A DNA stretch of 64,000 bases from Bursaphelenchus xylophilus (Eukaryota > Nematoda > Chromadorea > Rhabditida > Aphelenchoididae): contig CAJFCV020000006.1 of the NCBI GenBank assembly GCA_904066235.2, positions 11,594,001-11,658,000 of the forward strand, in the 5' to 3' direction. Every line of letters begins with the position of its first letter. Position 1 is the stretch's first letter. Shown piece by piece: positions 11,280 through 20,929 of this stretch. The notes beneath the pieces were generated by a model. It did no database searches. It was not told the origin of the DNA and worked only from the letters and a program-made list of their open reading frames with translations. The position numbers and the translations under genes are program-made.

Positions 11280-11900
11280 GCCTCCGCCGAGACTTCGCCG
11301 AGCCTTCGCCGAGCCTTCGCCGAGCATCCAACGGCTTCACCAGGCCTCGTATGCATTTCCCACAACGTTTATTTGGGTATCCACTTGCCTTACGTGGCGT
11401 GTCGGACACTTCGCGGACATCTCTATTCGCGGACTCCCAACTCGCGGACACGGGTTTCCCCATTCGCGGACGCCCAAGTATTTCCGTCTAATTATTTCTT
11501 ATTTCTGCGTGTATTTTGTTACCAACGCTGTACAATGGATATCACTAACCCTGATGAAGAAGCCTCGTTCAAGCCTTTTGCATTGCCGTCGCAACGTCGA
11601 GGGACGTATACGAGGTTTTCGGCGCCCCATCCAGACGACGATGGTTTGGTGTAAGCATTAACCAATGGTGGAAAAGCTGATAGAAAGGGAATTCTACGAT
11701 ACGTCTGTGCCTACTGCCGTGCCGTGAACGACAAAAACCGGAGGAATAAAGAAGACGTCACACCCTTCCATATAGGGCGTCCGCGAACAGCGTGTCCGCG
11801 AACTGGGAATGTCCGCGAAAAGGGTGTCCGCGAATAGAGATGTCCTCGAATAGGGTATCATTCCTTACGTGTCGGATGGATCGATTTTGCGCTGACCCGA
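11280..11900. mobile_element. Inverted array of TTCGCGGAC flanking a decayed ORF
   Basis: Left side (about 11403-11475): four copies of TTCGCGGAC or TCGCGGAC. Right side (about 11777-11855): four copies of the reverse complement GTCCGCGAA, plus a variant GTCCTCGAA. Both sides also carry CTTACGTG next to a GTGTCGGA box. Between them lies a broken coding fragment. Upstream, CTTCGCCGAGC is repeated three times (11292-11325). The layout resembles subterminal transposase-binding sites of a DNA transposon, but I do not recognise the family and no clean outer termini or target duplication were found. Confidence 0.55.
11535..11840 (+). pseudogene. Decayed ORF inside the TTCGCGGAC element
   Basis: An ATG frame (MDITNPDEEASFKPF...) runs to a TAA at 11652-11654. 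The same frame then stays open and continues KGILRYVCAYCRAVNDKNRR, with a CX2C pair, through about 11790. One stop separates two coding-looking pieces in one frame, which suggests a transposon protein with a premature stop; alternatively GT at 11650 could be a splice donor. The CX2C part resembles a small zinc-binding motif, but I cannot name the domain. Confidence 0.4.
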
Positions 11901-12360
11901 ACTGTCATCGACCCGAAAAGTCGGGACGCGGAATTTTAGGCCTAGAGCCCCGAAACGCCGGTGCGATGATGTAGGACCGGTCCGTTTTCAAATTTCCCTA
12001 AACTCGGCACTTTTTTGTGACCTTTGAGAGTCAATGGTCGTGCAAAAATCCCCTTGTAGCTAGGCTATAGTTAGACGGATAAAACATAATCAAACTAAAA
12101 AATCCCCCAAAATTTCGCCGAATTTCCCCAAAATTTGTTATTGCTCCCGCTCTTTGGCCAGAAACACAAAAGTGTTCTGCTAATTAGGTTAATTAGCACT
12201 TACGATTCACGCGGCATTCAGAGCGTGGGACCGTCTTTACAGACATTTTCAGGAACGATGGAAAACAATAAGGAAGGAGCAGTTGGAATCGTACCGTAAT
12301 ATGTAAAGAGGCAAAAACAATTATGGTCTTTATGTATTTTCATATACACATGTATAATAC

Positions 12361-12770
12361 TATCAGTCTGTCGGGAAAATAACGGCGGCTCGTCTCAGCA
12401 AAATGTCACGCGTCTCAGCAAAAATGATCTTAGGGGGAGCTGCCCTAAGGGCAGATTTTCTCCAAATTTTGCACACACATCATGAATAGGCCATATATCA
12501 ATTCCTCAAAGCTCCAGCTCACGGCTTGCTGGGAGAGACGAGATATTCAACGATCTTTAGAGAGAGTACGCGAAACGCGGAGAGCGGTCAGAGAAAAAAC
12601 ACTTTTTAGGCCATATCTTTGGCAGTTTTGCGTGGAAAAATTTGATTTTTTGTGGAAACATGGCACTTTACAGTAGAAATAAGTAGCTAACTTTTCATAC
12701 CAAAATTCGCAAAAAAAAAATTCCCATTTTTTCAAATCTTCGACCAAAAAATCTCGGTGGTTTCTGCAAG
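12361..12770. repeat. Family A end joined to a family C copy
   Basis: A family A terminus (CAGTCTGTCGGGAAAATAA) starts near 12364 but breaks off at once, followed by two copies of GTCTCAGCAAAA. From about 12450 the family C core runs to 12765 (GAGAGCGGTCAGAGAAAAAA, ATTTTTTGTGGAAACATGG). Confidence 0.55.
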
Positions 12771-12779
12771 GGACTAGCT

Positions 12780-13330
12780 AGAATTCTCCCATACACTCTG
12801 TACAAGCCATTCTTTTTACGACCTTATCGCAGGAACGCACCAAAACCGCAAAGCCCAAGTCTTCAGGGCTTTTTGCCGCGAATAATACCTATTATACAAT
12901 ATATACACAATTATTGTCCAAAAATCCACCTAAAACCGAACTCTTCTCCCACATCAGCCCTTTAAAGCTTCATCTGAATACAATGTAGTTTGTGCAACAC
13001 TCCATCCGAAAATGTCGCAGTTTCTAAAGCTTCAGCGCTGTGTTTCACTTGATGCCACTCACATGACACCCCGCTCCTCTGCATGATTGTAGTTGTGACA
13101 GTAACAGAATGTACGTTTGAACTTGAAAACTGTAGTCTTGGAGGTGTTTGAACTCGAGTCGAAAGTAGAAATTGTCTTTAAACTTTGCAACTTTTGTTAT
13201 TTTGGGAGGCTGACGCTTTGAACTTTAATGAAAAATGGTTGTAAAATACTACTGTATGGCAGTTTTAGAGAGTAAATTTAGGTTACGGGGTGAAAAGCCA
13301 ATGTTTGGAGGGGTTTTAGAGGGTTTTTCC
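12780..13330. other. Intergenic, no feature recognised
   Basis: Unique-looking sequence between repeats. Only short ORFs occur and no splice-joined reading frame, RNA gene or named repeat was found. Confidence 0.4.
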
Positions 13331-13680
13331 TAATTTGATTGTTTTCGTGGTGGGACCCAAGAACAAGAAAATGTTGCGTTTTTTTACGGGAAAATATTTT
13401 AAACTATTTAAAATATTTTTTTGTAAATTTGTGAGGCTTAAAGAACGATTTTCCAGGTTTAATTGTTTTCGTGGTGGGACGCAAAAAACAGAAATCATGG
13501 TGATTAAAATACCATTTTCATTTATTACACCCTTTCTGGAGAATTTAGAAGCTTTTAGAACTACTCAGACGTTTTTTGCGTATTTTGCACTCATACATAG
13601 CGTTTCCAGAAGGTACACGATCAATAAAAACGACAATCGCAAATTTTGTTGTTTTCGTGGTGGGACCAAAAATTCAACAA
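13330..13680. repeat. Three spaced copies of TTTTCGTGGTGGGAC
   Basis: The motif occurs near 13343, 13463 and 13653, each after TTTGATTG, TTTAATTG or TTTGTTG-like sequence, giving spacings of about 120 and 190 bases. The same motif in reverse complement (GGTCCCACCACGAAAAC) is scattered through introns at 33.7-40.1 kb. Confidence 0.7.
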
Positions 13681-13714
13681 ATTAATTATTGTTTATTCTG
13701 AATTTCGAAATTTC

Positions 13715-16700
13715 TCAACCCCTTATCACTATCTGATCTTCCTCGTAGTACCGACGATAAGCCAGATTGTAAATGGTGGCCAGCAATCCAAAAATGTTGA
13801 TGACAATCAGCAGTAGCATGCAGATGAACAACGCCCACGCCAAGGTGTTGTAGGCTGTAAAAAACTTGAAAAATTGCAAAGAAAAATATGATAATATTAT
13901 ACATAAAGATCTAAGAACTTTGCAAAACATTTCTCTAGCAGCGGCCAACGCGATAAAGTTTGCCAGACAGATAAAGAGTGCGAAAGCGCCAAAGGCCAAG
14001 GAATATCCGTCTGTCGGGAAAATAATGTGGATTTTGTCTGTCGGGAAAATAATGTGAGTTCCGTCTGTCGGGAAAATAATGTGGATTCTGTCTGTCGGAA
14101 AAATAATGTGAGTTCCGTCTGTCGGGAAAATAATGTGGATTTGTCGCGCCTTGGAATTTTTCAGCGACAAATCCACATTATTTTCCCGACAGGCTTAGTT
14201 CAAAAAAAGCGAAGTAAAGTGAAGCAAAAGCAATTTTTTGTCTTATTTTTAAGGCCTTTAATGAAGCAAACACTTACAAGCATCAGGACGATACAGGTAG
14301 CGATCAGACTTACTGGGGATGTAGTTCTCGCCCGGAGGGAAAATTTGATAGACAATATCGATGCCCTCCACTGGTTTGCCCGCAACTATTACAATGACCA
14401 GGATGAAAGCTACTATTTGTAGGAATAACATTAGTGCCTGAAAAAATTTTTGAACTATGCAAATTTTTGGAAAAAAAAACTTTTTTAAATATGCAAATTT
14501 TCGGTAAAAAAAATTTTTTTGAATATAAAAAAATTTCAAAATTTAGCATCAAAAAATTTTTTTAGGGTCTGAAAAATTTTAATAATTTTTTTTACAAGGA
14601 AAGTACTTTTATGGGGGCTCCTACTTTTTGACGGGACATATCTCAAAAAATCAGAAAAAATGCGCTGATCAAGGATATATAAATCTTAGCTGCCCATTTT
14701 AGGTTTTTAAGGGTGAAAATGCCCAAAAACTGGTTTAATTTCCCTACAAAAGGCAGACATTCGAAACGATAAAAAGAGCACTCGATCTCCTCCTTCGGAA
14801 GAGAGCGGTGTGGCCGAGTGGTTAGTGCCGTAGTCTGGGAATCAAGAGGGGGGATGCCGCACAGGTTCGATTTCCCTTTTGGGCTGAATCAACTTTTTTG
14901 AAGTTGAAGGTCGGAAAAATAAATTTTTGGGCCAAGACTGTCTTATTACGTCTTAGAAACTCAATAAACACTATTTTAAGCCAAAATAAAAATTGTAAAC
15001 CTTTGAAAAAATTAAGCGAAAAGGGGTTCATATAGGACTTTAAGTCAACTTCCGACTGAGTTTTCACCCCTAAAAACCTAAAATGGGCAGCTAAGATTTA
15101 TATATCCTTGATCAGCACATTTTTTCTGATTTTTTGAGATATGTCCCGTCAAAAAGTAGGAGCCCCCATAAAAGTACTTTCCTTGTTAAATATGCAAATT
15201 TTTGGTATTTTTTTATTTTTGAAAAATTAAAAAATCTCAAAATTTACCTCACATCCCGCAGTAATCATACTGAGAGTATTCATTTTGCGCATTGTGAAAA
15301 CAATCGCCGCCACGTAGAGGACGCACATGACGAATGTGAACAGCATTACATACCAAACCAGGTTAATACAGCCATAAATGAAGATTGCCAAGTGAATGAA
15401 GAGACAGAGGCCAAAAACCACCAAGCATGGCACCTGGAATGCAATCGAATTTACATCAATAACACATAAAATCTAAAAATTTTTGAGTTTTTAGATAAAA
15501 ATTGGCCTAAAAATGAGAAAAATTGCTCTTAATTGTCTTGAAATAAGGAAAACTAAAGTTGCAAAACTTTTGCGACAAACTTTTCAGCCTTATTTTCTCC
15601 TTTTTGACTCTTTAAAATCATCAAAAAACAAATTCCGACCAGCCGGATTCGAACCAGCGACCTAAGGATTTCCGTTGGAACTACAGTCCTCCGCTCTACC
15701 AACTGAGCTATGGTCGGACGCTCTCCGTTTTCGTTTTTTCGCTTCCCTTTCCGAAACGCCCGAAACCCGCTTGCATAAAAGCGGTTGGAATTGGGCTGGG
15801 ACTTGGAAAAAAGATAAAATTCGATGGAACCTGGGTATAACGACCTCCCATACAGCAAAACTGTTTATAACAAGCCGTTTCAAAGGGGTCGAGAGGTAAT
15901 TTTCGACTATCAGTCTGTCGGGAAAATAATGAGGAATGTCGATTTGTCGCTAGCGTCGCTGAAATTGATTTTGCCGCGATACAATTCATTTTGTCAGCGG
16001 CGATGCGATTTTCGATGCAAAAGAATGATCATTATTTTCCCGACAGACTGATAAAATGAACAGAAAAGGCAATCGGGCCGGGTTTTTTTCTTTTTTTTTT
16101 GAAAGTAGGGCTTTCCAGCCTTCTTCGAAAAGTTTTCGATATAAGGCCTGACCCTGTAAGACCCAAAATTTGCACATCCCGGCTGCAACGGTAGTTTTCA
16201 TTTTGCTTGAGAACCGGGCCTCGAGCCGAAATCCAAAGCTCGAGCCCGAAGACCGGCCCGGAAAAAAAGTAGGCCCAGCGCGTTTTTCAAGCCATCTAGT
16301 TCAATGTTAGAGCCTATATTGCAATTTTAACAGTCTGTCGGGAAAATAATGAGCTCAATGACGATTTGCCGCTAGCGTCGCTGAATTGCAAAGCAATTTG
16401 GCTTTGCCACGACACAGCCCGTTTTCTCGGCGGCGATGCGATTTTCGAAGCGACAGGGTGCTCATTATTTTCCCGACAGACTGATATAGAACGTAGAAAA
16501 AATCTTTATCTTGCAGACGGCAGCGACAGCCAAGTTTTTAACCCAGAATATCGGTCTGTCGGGAAAATAATGAGCTCAATTTTGACTTGCCGCTAGAGTC
16601 GCTGAAATGAAAAACATTTTGATTTTGCCACGGCACAATTCATTTTCCCGGCGGCGATGCGATTTTCGAAGCGACAGGGTGCTCAATATTTTCCCGACAG

Positions 16701-19700
16701 ACTGATATCAGGATCGTCGCCGTTACTCGGAATCGCCCATCATCGCTTTGCGACAGCAAGCCGCGGCTGGGGATTTGGTGCGCGATAGCGGCGAGGCGAG
16801 ACATTTTGCTGCGACGATCCGCCGTTGTTTTTCCGACAGACCGATAGAACAAAAAATAGCAGGCCGGACTGGGTCGACCCGGCCTGGTCTGGGAACCATG
16901 CCTAGTTGGAGGCAGGGACGAGCTGGGAAAGAAAGAGGTGTCCCCCAATGCTGAGTAGAAGGAAAAAAAATGGTGAGGGGGGACCAAGGTAGCTTTAAAT
17001 TGACTCTCAGGCGACCCCCTTCTCCCAAAATTTTTGGTCAGCTACGCCGCTGATTTTAGGTCTGACTTGGTGTCGAAAGGCCCGACAACCCAGTAACGAT
17101 GACGAGACGCTCAAGAGTCAAGTGATTTATTCAGTGGAAAGGAGGTCCTTTTATAGGGAAGCCCCACGTAGGAAAGTACAATCAAATTTGAATAAATGTA
17201 GATCGTTCCTCGTGGGAAAATCCTCGAAGCTCGGTCGTTCCGCCTCACATCTCCTCCAAGTGATCAAGTCGGGCACGGCTTGGCACTTCCACATCCATCG
17301 AACGAGCATGCGTGCTTCCCTGGGTTCTGGATGGCTTGAGATTCTGGACTGGACCTGGATTCCATCGAGGATCTGAACTTCCAACGGCACATTCCTTCCA
17401 CTGACGCATCGGGTTCCATTCTGGTATCTTCTTGCCAAAGGCTTATACCTTTCCGAATGGTGCCTAGGTCCAAAGGACACAATTGGCTTACCCTGAGAAG
17501 CAAAGCTTCTGATTTGAGCTGCTAGCTCATCTTTTACCTTGTCTATCCAGACCTTAGGTTTTTTCCGCGATTCCTTAGAGCTTGCTAGACTCTCTGAATC
17601 CGACCACATTACCGTGGATTTGGCATGGTTACCTCGCCACTTTCCTTGGCCTCTACTCCCTCCCCTATTTTCAACAACCTGGGGAAAATACTGAGATTTG
17701 AAATCTCCCGAGTAGGTCTCACAAACACCTTCCGTGTTTCTGGTTGAGACGCCAATATTGGCTTTTGCAGGCTTCTGATCCATGCTTTTCGTGACAACTC
17801 TAATCCAATGGACTTCCCGAGTTTCATCACTAGCTTTTTGAAAGCTTTTGAACTCATTTTCCCGAGTTCCCCTGGTACCTGTCTCCTCCACTTGGGAGCC
17901 TACCAGTGACAAGTTGACATAATTTCCCATGTCCAACTTGAGATCTTTCATAAGATCCCGTCCCAACGTCGGTTGGCAATCGTGACGTCTCACGACAATG
18001 ATTTCAGTCATCTTCTGATGACCCCGGAAGCTGGCATTTACCCGCACAGCACCAATAACTTCTAATGGACTTCCGCCATATTCCTGAAGTATCCCGGTAT
18101 ACCTGGTAATTTCCGGACGACCAATCTGTCTCCATACCCTTTCTGGTATTACCGTCCTGGCAGCTCCTGTATCGAGCTCCAAAGCTATTTCCATGTCATT
18201 TAACCCGACACATAGCTTGACCGGAGGGATCTCTTCCCGTCCGCTTTCACACTGCCTAATGGCGTGCATCCCGTCACATCCGGACGAATATTCAGAATCA
18301 TATTCCAATTCTGAGTCAACCGCATCAAGTCCATGATGGGTCCCCCTAGAAATCCTTCTAGGTTTCCGTTGTCTCTCTGGACAATCGGCCTTCAAATGTG
18401 CATCACTCCCGCAAGAGAAGCAACATTTGTATTGACGACCTTTGGACTTCCCGTCCATTTGGTCCCTTCCACGACGCCTATCCAGCATCGCAATAGTGCC
18501 TGGTCCACTGGCTGCTGCCATTTGACTTGCGGCTGATTGTGTGCCTTCCAGCAACTCCACAATCTCTTCCAATTTGCTCATAGTCAAATCGGTTGTTTCA
18601 AGGAGTTTCTCCTTTATTTTTTGATTCGACAGTCCAGCAATTATAGCTTGAACCTGTACGAAATCTCGAGTGTTCTGAACACTTTCGAAACTGGCCTTCA
18701 TTGACCAAGCTTTCACCTGCTGGATGAACTGTCTTGAACTTTGGTCTGACTGCTGTTTTGCAGTAAAAATCTTGTGCCTTGTGGCAGCGATTAGACCTTT
18801 TGGTTCGAACAAGCCCGTCAAAACGGTGCAAAGTTCATCAAAGGACTTTGAGTCCATATTGTCACCATTCATGGCAACTTCCAGCGCTTCATAAGCAGCT
18901 GCACCAATGTGATTGAACAAGAATACTTTCTTGTCATCTGCCTCGGTGATTCCTCGAGCTATGATGATTCTTCGCATCATGCTCTCATAAGAACTCCAAC
19001 GGTTCTTTGTTGGATCAAAGATCCACAGCTTGCCAAGATTTGGCTGCTGATTTTGGCTCATTTTCGTTTGCTAGGCGAAAACAAAATGCCAATTCACGAG
19101 TTCTGTACTCCTTGTACCCTACTCGTGTTTTCCTTTCTGGGATTTACAATCCTTTAGGAATTTGTGCACTACTTGTGCTCTATACCCTGTATCCGGGTTT
19201 TGAGTACCTTATAGTACTACCTTGGGGCTATACCACCACCAAGAATGCCTTCTACACCAGAGAAGGTTCGACCAGCTGGGAGGTCGACGGCCGCTGCAGT
19301 CGGTGAGTCGTTCCACGCGCTGAGTCGTCTGATCGCCACTTATGAGTTGTCGAAAGGCCCGACAACCCAGTAACGATGACGAGACGCTCAAGAGTCAAGT
19401 GATTTATTCAGTGGAAAGGAGGTCCTTTTATAGGGAAGCCCCACGTAGGAAAGTACAATCAAATTTGAATAAATGTAGATCGTTCCTCGTGGGAAAATCC
19501 TCGAAGCTCGGTCGTTCCGCCTCACACTTGGATTACTAAATATATAAATTAGAGCTTATATTGCATTTTTAGAGCCAAAAAATGCAAATTTTCCCAATGC
19601 CACCACTATCGCCTGAGGCGACAGAGGTTTGAAACACCATTCTGTAAAACCAATATAGGACAAAAAACATTTAAATTTCGTGCCAGTTTAACCAATCCTG

Positions 19701-20340
19701 ACCGATTCACCACCGAACCGGACGATCATGGCGCACAGGCAATTTGTCCAGCGCAATAAAGTTGAAACTTGAATGTCAAAAATGTCAGTGCCTATGCGAC
19801 AGAGCTTTCAGTATTTTCCCGACAAACTTATGCCTCCAAAAAATACCACTTTTTTCATTTTTCATGCCCAAAAACAAACCTTTGGCCGAACAACGTACAC
19901 ATTCATCACTCTAACCACAATTTTTAGCCAAAAAATCCAAACCAAGCGATCGCAGAAGTTTTAAAACTCCAAAAATTCCGTTTCAAAAGTTTTATGAGCG
20001 GCGCGTAAAAAACAATTCGCCCGCGGTGCGTCTTGTGGACATAAAGGTGTATTTTTATTGTTTATTCTGGGATGATTCGAAAGCACAAATACTTACGAAG
20101 GCGCCGCGAGGACTCAGAGTCGCTCGACGGAGCGGTTTTTTATGGACTTGGGGTGAGTCAAGCCGGGGTGACGTCAACGCCGCTCGTGAAATGGTCAGGA
20201 ATTGGGGGCAGGAGGCGCTTTTGGGCTAAAAATATGGGGATGAGAGGAAGGGGGATCATGAGACATACCCGTTCCGCTTGCATGGCCAAAAGGATTGGTG
20301 GGAAATGCGGATTTGGGTTCGCAAAGTCTCTCTTCCACAT
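13715..20340 (-). CDS. Four-helix membrane protein, unrecognised family
   Basis: Proposed exons on the minus strand: 20269-20340, 20097-20225, 15248-15433, 14278-14437, 13903-14010 and 13715-13854. All phases fit and give 264 residues. The last four exons are secure. They encode four hydrophobic segments: CLVVFGLCLFIHLAIFI with the adjoining WYVMLFTFVMCVLYVAA, LFLQIVAFILVIVIVAG, FGAFALFICLANFIAL, and LAWALFICMLLLIVINIF. A short external loop (PPGENYIPSKSDRYLYRPDA) and a charged tail (YRRYYEEDQIVIRG) are also visible. The first two exons encode a Pro/Ser-rich N-terminus. They rest on a perfect 43-base intron between them and matching phase, but they lie 4.7 kb away across an intron containing tRNA-Tyr and an LTR retrotransposon. 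The acceptor at 14011 lies inside a transposon end. No function is assigned. Confidence 0.65.
14009..14193. repeat. Five 27-bp tandem copies of a family A transposon end
   Basis: GTCTGTCGGGAAAATAATGTG plus six bases repeats with exact 27-bp spacing at 14009, 14036, 14063, 14090 and 14117. A hairpin (GTGGATTTGTCGC to GCGACAAATCCAC) and one inverted terminal copy follow, up to 14193. On the gene (minus) strand each unit ends in TTTTCCCGACAG, a usable 3' splice site. The array forms most of an intron of the four-helix gene. Confidence 0.9.
14595..15185. mobile_element. Fold-back element, family E, with tRNA-like core
   Basis: The arms start CAAGGAAAGTACTTTTATGG and end with the reverse complement CCATAAAAGTACTTTCCTTG. 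Each arm is about 130 bases and near-perfect (GACGGGACATATCTCAAAAA, AGCTGCCCATTTTAGG). Both ends are flanked by TTA, a three-base duplication of the TWA type known for PIF/Harbinger elements. The central part holds a tRNA-like sequence. A second full copy lies at 22538-23108, and a lone arm near 56423. Confidence 0.8.
14804..14885 (+). pseudogene. tRNA-like sequence inside fold-back element
   Basis: The box A consensus TGGCCGAGTGG and a near box B (GGTTCGATTTCC, one extra T) are present at tRNA-like spacing. The anticodon-loop position reads CTGGGAA and a variable-arm-like stretch follows. The acceptor strands do not pair well, so this is not a convincing functional tRNA. It resembles class II (Leu/Ser-type) tRNAs. 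Confidence 0.55.
15634..15717 (-). tRNA. tRNA-Tyr (GTA), intron-containing
   Basis: On the minus strand the acceptor arm CCGACCA pairs with TGGTCGG. The D arm is TAGCTCAGTTGGTAGAGC, the anticodon GTA lies in ACTGTAG, and a short intron (TTCCAACGGAA region) interrupts the loop after the anticodon, as is usual for eukaryotic tRNA-Tyr. The T arm is GCTGGTTCGAATCCGGC. It lies in an intron of the four-helix gene, on the same strand. Confidence 0.95.
15908..16053. mobile_element. Family A hairpin element
   Basis: It begins TCAGTCTGTCGGGAAAATAA at 15910 and ends with the reverse complement at 16051, flanked by TA on both sides (15908-15909, 16052-16053). The 140 bases fold into one hairpin. The TA duplication points to mobilisation by a Tc1/mariner-type transposase. 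Confidence 0.85.
16330..16849. mobile_element. Three adjacent family A hairpins
   Basis: Copies run at about 16331-16484, 16552-16716 and 16713-16849. The first two carry the internal GAGCTCAATG and GCGATGCGATTTTCGAAGCG type. The third is diverged (TATCAGGATCGTCGCC to TTTTTCCGACAGACCGATA) and shares its boundary TA with the second, as if inserted into that end. Confidence 0.8.
17071..17249 (-). repeat. 3' long terminal repeat
   Basis: TGTCGAAAGGCCCGACAACC to CGTTCCGCCTCACA. It contains the last 33 codons and the stop of the gag ORF (stop at 17151-17153), so coding sequence runs into the repeat. Confidence 0.93.
17151..19061 (-). CDS. Gag-protease polyprotein of LTR retrotransposon
   Basis: A 636-residue uninterrupted frame. 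Residues about 10-180 match the retroviral/Ty3 Gag fold pattern (LWIFDPTKNRWSSYESM, FLFNHIGAAAYEAL, SRQFIQQVKAWSM, VQAIIAGLSNQKIKEKLL). A basic stretch precedes one CCHC zinc knuckle (CX2CX4HX4C, near residues 212-226), which binds nucleic acid. Near residue 296 ALELDTGAARTVIP carries the DTG of a retropepsin, so the polyprotein may process itself. The C-terminal third is unassigned and Lys/Arg-rich, and its last part is encoded in the LTR. No polymerase region follows, so copying would need enzymes from a related complete element. Single frame and identical LTRs indicate recent insertion. It is not a gene of the host pathway. Confidence 0.92.
   Translation of the reverse strand: MSQNQQPNLGKLWIFDPTKNRWSSYESMMRRIIIARGITEADDKKVFLFNHIGAAAYEALEVAMNGDNMDSKSFDELCTVLTGLFEPKGLIAATRHKIFTAKQQSDQSSRQFIQQVKAWSMKASFESVQNTRDFVQVQAIIAGLSNQKIKEKLLETTDLTMSKLEEIVELLEGTQSAASQMAAASGPGTIAMLDRRRGRDQMDGKSKGRQYKCCFSCGSDAHLKADCPERQRKPRRISRGTHHGLDAVDSELEYDSEYSSGCDGMHAIRQCESGREEIPPVKLCVGLNDMEIALELDTGAARTVIPERVWRQIGRPEITRYTGILQEYGGSPLEVIGAVRVNASFRGHQKMTEIIVVRRHDCQPTLGRDLMKDLKLDMGNYVNLSLVGSQVEETGTRGTRENEFKSFQKASDETREVHWIRVVTKSMDQKPAKANIGVSTRNTEGVCETYSGDFKSQYFPQVVENRGGSRGQGKWRGNHAKSTVMWSDSESLASSKESRKKPKVWIDKVKDELAAQIRSFASQGKPIVSFGPRHHSERYKPLARRYQNGTRCVSGRNVPLEVQILDGIQVQSRISSHPEPREARMLVRWMWKCQAVPDLITWRRCEAERPSFEDFPTRNDLHLFKFDCTFLRGASL
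19348..19526 (-). repeat. 5' long terminal repeat
   Basis: Same 179 bases as 17071-17249. The gag start codon (19061) lies about 290 bases downstream of it on the minus strand. Confidence 0.93.
19532..20090. other. Intronic spacer, no gene recognised
   Basis: Continues the sequence interrupted by the LTR element. It holds only short ORFs and one isolated, diverged family A end (TATTTTCCCGACAAACT near 19811). Confidence 0.45.
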
Positions 20341-20362
20341 CCCTGATGCACCACAAATATAT

Positions 20363-20912
20363 GTCTGTCGGGAAAATAATGAAAAAGGCTGAAAAGTTAT
20401 TATGGATACTTTTTTTTGGTAGCAAAAGGTATCAAGGAGACTGAGATTAAATTACCTATCATTTTGTCGGGAAAATAATAAACACGGCTGAAAAGTTATT
20501 ATGGATGCTTTTTTTTGACATCAAAAGGTATCATGGAGACTAAGGTTAAATTACCTATCAATCTGTCGGGAAAAGAATAAGCAAGGCTGGAAAGTTATTA
20601 TGGATACTTTTTTTTGGCATCAAAAGGTATCATGCAGACAAAAGTAAAACTGCCTTTTAGTCTGTCGGGAAAATAATGAAAAAGGCTGAAAAGCTAAATA
20701 TTATGGTACTTTTTTTTGGCATCAAAAGGTATCACGGAGACTAACTAAGGTTAAATTACCTATCATCTGTCGGGAAAATAATGAGCACTCTGTCCGATCG
20801 AAGATCGCATCAAAAAAATGAATTGTGTCGCGGCAAAATCAAATTGATTTTGACTTCAGCGATGTGATTGGCGCAGCGAAATTGCACTCATTATTTTCCC
20901 GACAGACTGATC
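20363..20912. repeat. Tandem family A/B hybrid units ending in a hairpin
   Basis: A unit of about 90-107 bases (TCTGTCGGGAAAATAATG, GGCTGAAAAGTTATTATGG, CATCAAAAGGTATCATGGAG, AAATTACCTATCA) repeats at about 20364, 20463, 20571, 20661 and 20765. The last unit opens a full family A hairpin ending at 20910 in CCGACAGACTGAT. The same unit recurs in the opposite orientation at 42476-42770. The first unit abuts exon 1 of the four-helix gene, where CCCGACAG on the minus strand could serve as its trans-splice acceptor. Confidence 0.85.
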
Positions 20913-20929
20913 GCAGTCTTTCCATAAAG

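Larger units (their letters stand above)
17066..19531 (-). mobile_element. Young gag-only LTR retrotransposon (Ty3/gypsy-like)
   Basis: Two 179-bp long terminal repeats (17071-17249 and 19348-19526) start TGT and end ACA and look identical by eye. The 5-bp target duplication CTTGG sits at 17066-17070 and 19527-19531. Transcription is on the minus strand, so the right-hand repeat is the 5' LTR. A TGGCGATCAGACG primer-site-like stretch follows it closely, and a purine-rich CTTGGAGGAGA abuts the 3' LTR. The single internal ORF encodes Gag and a protease-like segment only. No reverse transcriptase, RNase H or integrase fits in the 2.1-kb interior. It lies inside a host intron. Confidence 0.93.

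Noticed and set aside
14804..14885. Functional tRNA gene (anticodon GGG)
   Set aside because: The acceptor strands do not pair in register and box B has an extra base. It is treated as the core of a fold-back element instead.
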